From the NCBI GenBank assembly GCA_965213735.1, contig CBDCAB010000005.1, forward strand, positions 1,612,001 to 1,676,000: DNA of 64,000 nt, written 5' to 3'. This document shows positions 61,773 to 64,000 of this stretch, in pieces; within the stretch, counting starts at the first letter, position 1; each line of letters begins with the position of its first letter. Below the pieces are notes generated by a model, which saw only the letters and a list, made by a program, of their open reading frames with translations, was not told the DNA's origin and did no database searches. The DNA is from CALDTK01 sp965213735. GTDB lineage: Bacteria > Bacteroidota > Bacteroidia > Chitinophagales > Saprospiraceae. A program made the position numbers and the translations under genes.

Positions 61773-63055
61773 TGACAATGCGAACTCTAGTACTCGTCTT
61801 TGCTTTGCTGGTCAATTTGAGTGCATGTGTCGAGCGAAGCGCTCCAGCCTCTTCCTCCGCTGATGGCGAGGCAATCGAGGTGGCTACACAGCTCGAAGTG
61901 CCAAAAATTAACCTCGCCCATCTCGAACACCTATACGATTCCATTCAGCTGCCAAATGGTGGTACTGGTGGAGTCGTTTGGATCTACAGCGAAGCTCCAG
62001 ATTACGTGCTCGTAGACGATGATGATGAAGGCTATACTTGCGTTGATGATATGGCGCGTGCGCTGGTCGTTTATGCGCTGCACCACAAGTTGTATAGCGA
62101 CGACATATCGCAGCGCCGTGTGGCTCAGCTAACGCGTACTATCTTGTCGCTACAGAGCGAGAATGGCTACTTCTACAATTTTCTCTGGCCGGATAATACT
62201 ATCAACAGAACCTTTAAAACGAGTATTAATGAGCCTAACTGGTGGACGTGGAGAGCGTTTTGGGCTTTTGAGACGGCATTGCAAAAGCAACTTCTCGACG
62301 CTCGGGATCGTGCGGCTACCGAACGCGCAGTATCTCGTGTAGTAGCGAATGTTAAGCGAGATTTTGATCTTACTGCCATTATTCAAGATACTATTATTCA
62401 TGGTATGAGCTTACCAAATGATTTGCCCGAAGGAGGTGGTTCCGACCAGGTTGCCGTGCTTATGGTGGCGCTTACAGATTATGCTGAGCGTACGGGCGAT
62501 ACGAGTGTTTACCCCCTGCTCAGGGGTTTTGCCGAAAGGCTAATGGCGATGCAAACCAGCGACGCGAGAATGCTGAGTTGGTACAATATCTATCACGCAT
62601 GGGGAAATGCGCAGGCCTACGCGCTGCTGCGGACGGGCGAACTACTCGATGATGAAACTATGCGCCAGTCGGCCCTGCGCGAGCTAAATGAATGGCTACC
62701 TAAATATCTAATAGCTCATCCTGCTGCAGCAGAATTTGGCGCACGAGGTGTGCTTTCTACCGATACTTTTCCGCAAATTTCCTACGGTCAGCGAGGCTTT
62801 GCGTGGGCAGCAGCTGAGGCTTTTCACCAAACCCAATCGGAGCATTACGCGCAACTGGCGCAGCGTGTGAGTGCGTGGTATAGTGCAGATAATTTAGCTA
62901 ATGCTAAAATGTATGATGCAGCCACGGGTAGAGGGTACGATGGAATTATTTCCTCTACAGAAATAAACCACAATGCCGGCGCTGAAAGTACCATTGAGGC
63001 TCTGCTTACCCTGCTCGCCGTGCAGGAACTAAACCTATCAACAGCAAAACAATGA
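61769..63055 (+). CDS. Lipoprotein of unknown function, possible alpha/alpha-barrel glycan enzyme
   Basis: 428 residues. The lipobox VNLSAC gives Cys20. Motifs include YVLVDDDDEGYTCVDDMARA (about 88-107), an Asp-rich loop, and SINEPNWWTWRAFWAFETAL. Repeated helices with Trp and Tyr suggest an (alpha/alpha) barrel; catalysis is not established. It overlaps the upstream permease by four bases and the GH130 gene by four, so it belongs to the operon. It could process the imported sugar or bind it. An exact sister 14-mer lies at 62526. Confidence 0.8.
   Translation: MMTMRTLVLVFALLVNLSACVERSAPASSSADGEAIEVATQLEVPKINLAHLEHLYDSIQLPNGGTGGVVWIYSEAPDYVLVDDDDEGYTCVDDMARALVVYALHHKLYSDDISQRRVAQLTRTILSLQSENGYFYNFLWPDNTINRTFKTSINEPNWWTWRAFWAFETALQKQLLDARDRAATERAVSRVVANVKRDFDLTAIIQDTIIHGMSLPNDLPEGGGSDQVAVLMVALTDYAERTGDTSVYPLLRGFAERLMAMQTSDARMLSWYNIYHAWGNAQAYALLRTGELLDDETMRQSALRELNEWLPKYLIAHPAAAEFGARGVLSTDTFPQISYGQRGFAWAAAEAFHQTQSEHYAQLAQRVSAWYSADNLANAKMYDAATGRGYDGIISSTEINHNAGAESTIEALLTLLAVQELNLSTAKQ
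62526..62539 (+). repeat. Sister 14-mer GTTTTGCCGAAAGG (copy 6)
   Basis: Exact copy, read as Gly-Phe-Ala-Glu-Arg: a frame different from the copies in purD and the TPR gene. Confidence 0.8.
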
Positions 63056-64000
63056 AGAACACGCTAATCTTTACTCCTAATGATGTCGACTTGAAGAAGT
63101 CGCCGTTGCGTGGTCATAATCTGCCTGAAACATTTACACTCGGAGCTTTTAATCCAGGCTTGACGAGACTAAAAGATGGTCGCCTACTCTTGCTCGTCCG
63201 CGTGGCGGAGGGCCTGCGCAACTATGTGTGGGATGACCAAGCGCATTGCATACATTGGGGGAAAGGGAAATACTCGAACCCTGGTTATGACATGGAGGGG
63301 CTCGACATGAGCGACCCCCGTGGCTTTGGCAGAGATGTAGGCAAACCTGGTGAGGCATTTGCCTTGACTTCACTTAGCTGGCTATTGCCTGTTATTCTCG
63401 ATGAAGCGGGTGAAAAGATCGAAGACATCAGATATGATTTAGCCATTGAGCCGCGCTCTGCAGACCAAGCTTATGGCGTAGAAGATCCACGTATTAGTAT
63501 CGTCAATGGTAATTATTATATGACAGTATGCTCGGTGAGTGAGCGACGCCTCGGCACTTCCCTGTATAGAAGCAAGGATGCATTAGCGTGGGAGTATCTT
63601 GGTTTAATATTTGATCATCAAAATAAAGATGTTTTACTTTTTGAAGGTGACTTTGATAATGATTATCTAGCACTAACACGCCCACAAGGTGCGGGTAATT
63701 TACTTCCACTACCCGACGATCAACGCGCTCCGGGTCCTAGTATACACTTGGCTACTTCCCCAGATTTACTTCATTGGCGACCTACGGGCGCTCCAATCTT
63801 AACTCCAATGAGGCAGGGCGCCAAGCGACTCGGAGGAGGAAGTCAGCCGGTGCGATGGGGCCAGGACTGGCTGATGCTGTACCATGCCGTGCATCCAGGA
63901 GGTGACGTCGGCCGCTACCAAACCTATTGGGCCGTTCTCGATGGCAAACAACCAGACAAGGTATTGACGATGAGTGATGAGCCGCTGCTTTCTGCCGAGC
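63052..64000 (+). CDS. GH130 glycoside phosphorylase or beta-mannosidase (partial, cut by right edge)
   Basis: The ATG at 63052 overlaps the upstream stop by four bases. At least 316 residues are open to the window end. The five-bladed propeller of GH130 is visible: AFNPGLTRLKDGRLLLLVRV (25-44), YGVEDPRISIVNGNYYMTV with the conserved Glu-Asp-Pro-Arg, KDVLLFEGDF, and RLGGGSQPVRWGQDWLMLYH. GH130 enzymes phosphorolyse or hydrolyse beta-mannosidic bonds, mostly on 1,2- or 1,4-mannosides. It shows no signal peptide, so it is probably cytoplasmic and acts on the sugar brought in by the ABC importer. Confidence 0.9.
   Translation, partial: MKNTLIFTPNDVDLKKSPLRGHNLPETFTLGAFNPGLTRLKDGRLLLLVRVAEGLRNYVWDDQAHCIHWGKGKYSNPGYDMEGLDMSDPRGFGRDVGKPGEAFALTSLSWLLPVILDEAGEKIEDIRYDLAIEPRSADQAYGVEDPRISIVNGNYYMTVCSVSERRLGTSLYRSKDALAWEYLGLIFDHQNKDVLLFEGDFDNDYLALTRPQGAGNLLPLPDDQRAPGPSIHLATSPDLLHWRPTGAPILTPMRQGAKRLGGGSQPVRWGQDWLMLYHAVHPGGDVGRYQTYWAVLDGKQPDKVLTMSDEPLLSAE

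Overview
The window looks like a chromosomal segment from a marine or environmental Bacteroidota of the Saprospiria type (Lewinella-like). This placement is an inference from gene content: a full-length SprA, the outer-membrane translocon of the type IX secretion system, lies directly after ruvA; four proteins carry T9SS C-terminal sorting domains; there is a SusC/SusD pair and a fused IcmF mutase; and Shine-Dalgarno sequences are mostly lacking. Coding DNA is fairly GC-rich. The first ~1.5 kb and the two GIY-YIG genes are visibly AT-richer.

Layout. 1-1.5 kb: a partial membrane/GAF-like protein running off the left edge. 1.5-5 kb (minus): an unknown anchored protein, xylB and xylA. 5.2-7 kb: small membrane proteins, including a DUF2752 protein. 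7-10.5 kb (minus): icmF. 10.6-11.6 kb: an LpxR-type lipid A deacylase. 11.6-17.5 kb (minus): a 1945-residue secreted thrombospondin type 3 repeat protein. 18-25.9 kb (minus): a secreted GSDH-family sugar dehydrogenase, an amidophosphoribosyltransferase, a glycosyltransferase, RNase G, a 31-residue COX24/mS38-like ribosomal protein, a TPR protein and HU. 26-31.3 kb: yicC-gmk-apaG, RidA, a K+ channel, cbpM-cbpA and hemJ. 31.4-34.3 kb: a lipoprotein, then three bipolar repeat arrays alternating with two nearly identical GIY-YIG nuclease genes. 34.3-40.7 kb: a radical-SAM protein with a C-terminal HhH region, a hypothetical secreted protein, an RluF-like pseudouridine synthase, a methyltransferase, purD and ruvA. 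40.9-48.5 kb: sprA. 48.8-50.6 kb (minus): an acyl-CoA dehydrogenase. 50.9-64 kb: a glycan-use operon of SusC, SusD, two T9SS-exported proteins, an ABC sugar importer (binding lipoprotein and two permeases), a lipoprotein and a GH130 enzyme cut by the right edge.

How genes work together. The 50.9-64 kb operon reads as outer-membrane glycan capture (SusCD), surface processing (sorting-domain proteins), inner-membrane uptake by an ABC importer and cleavage by a GH130 enzyme. SprA would export the sorting-domain proteins. XylA and XylB convert xylose to xylulose-5-phosphate. IcmF and the acyl-CoA dehydrogenase are acyl-CoA enzymes and share a candidate upstream operator.

Most unusual signals. 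(1) A 14-bp word, GTTTTGGCGAAAGC, occurs at least seven times exactly, with a sister word, GTTTTGCCGAAAGG, at least six times. Both lie inside unrelated genes, on both strands and in several reading frames, so they look selected at the DNA level. (2) Bipolar palindromic arrays (24-bp units facing 29-bp units) flank duplicated GIY-YIG nuclease genes, suggesting a nuclease-associated mobile or expanding repeat. (3) A GCGAATTTTCGC inverted repeat lies upstream of three minus-strand genes. No tRNA, rRNA, CRISPR array or classical IS transposase was seen.
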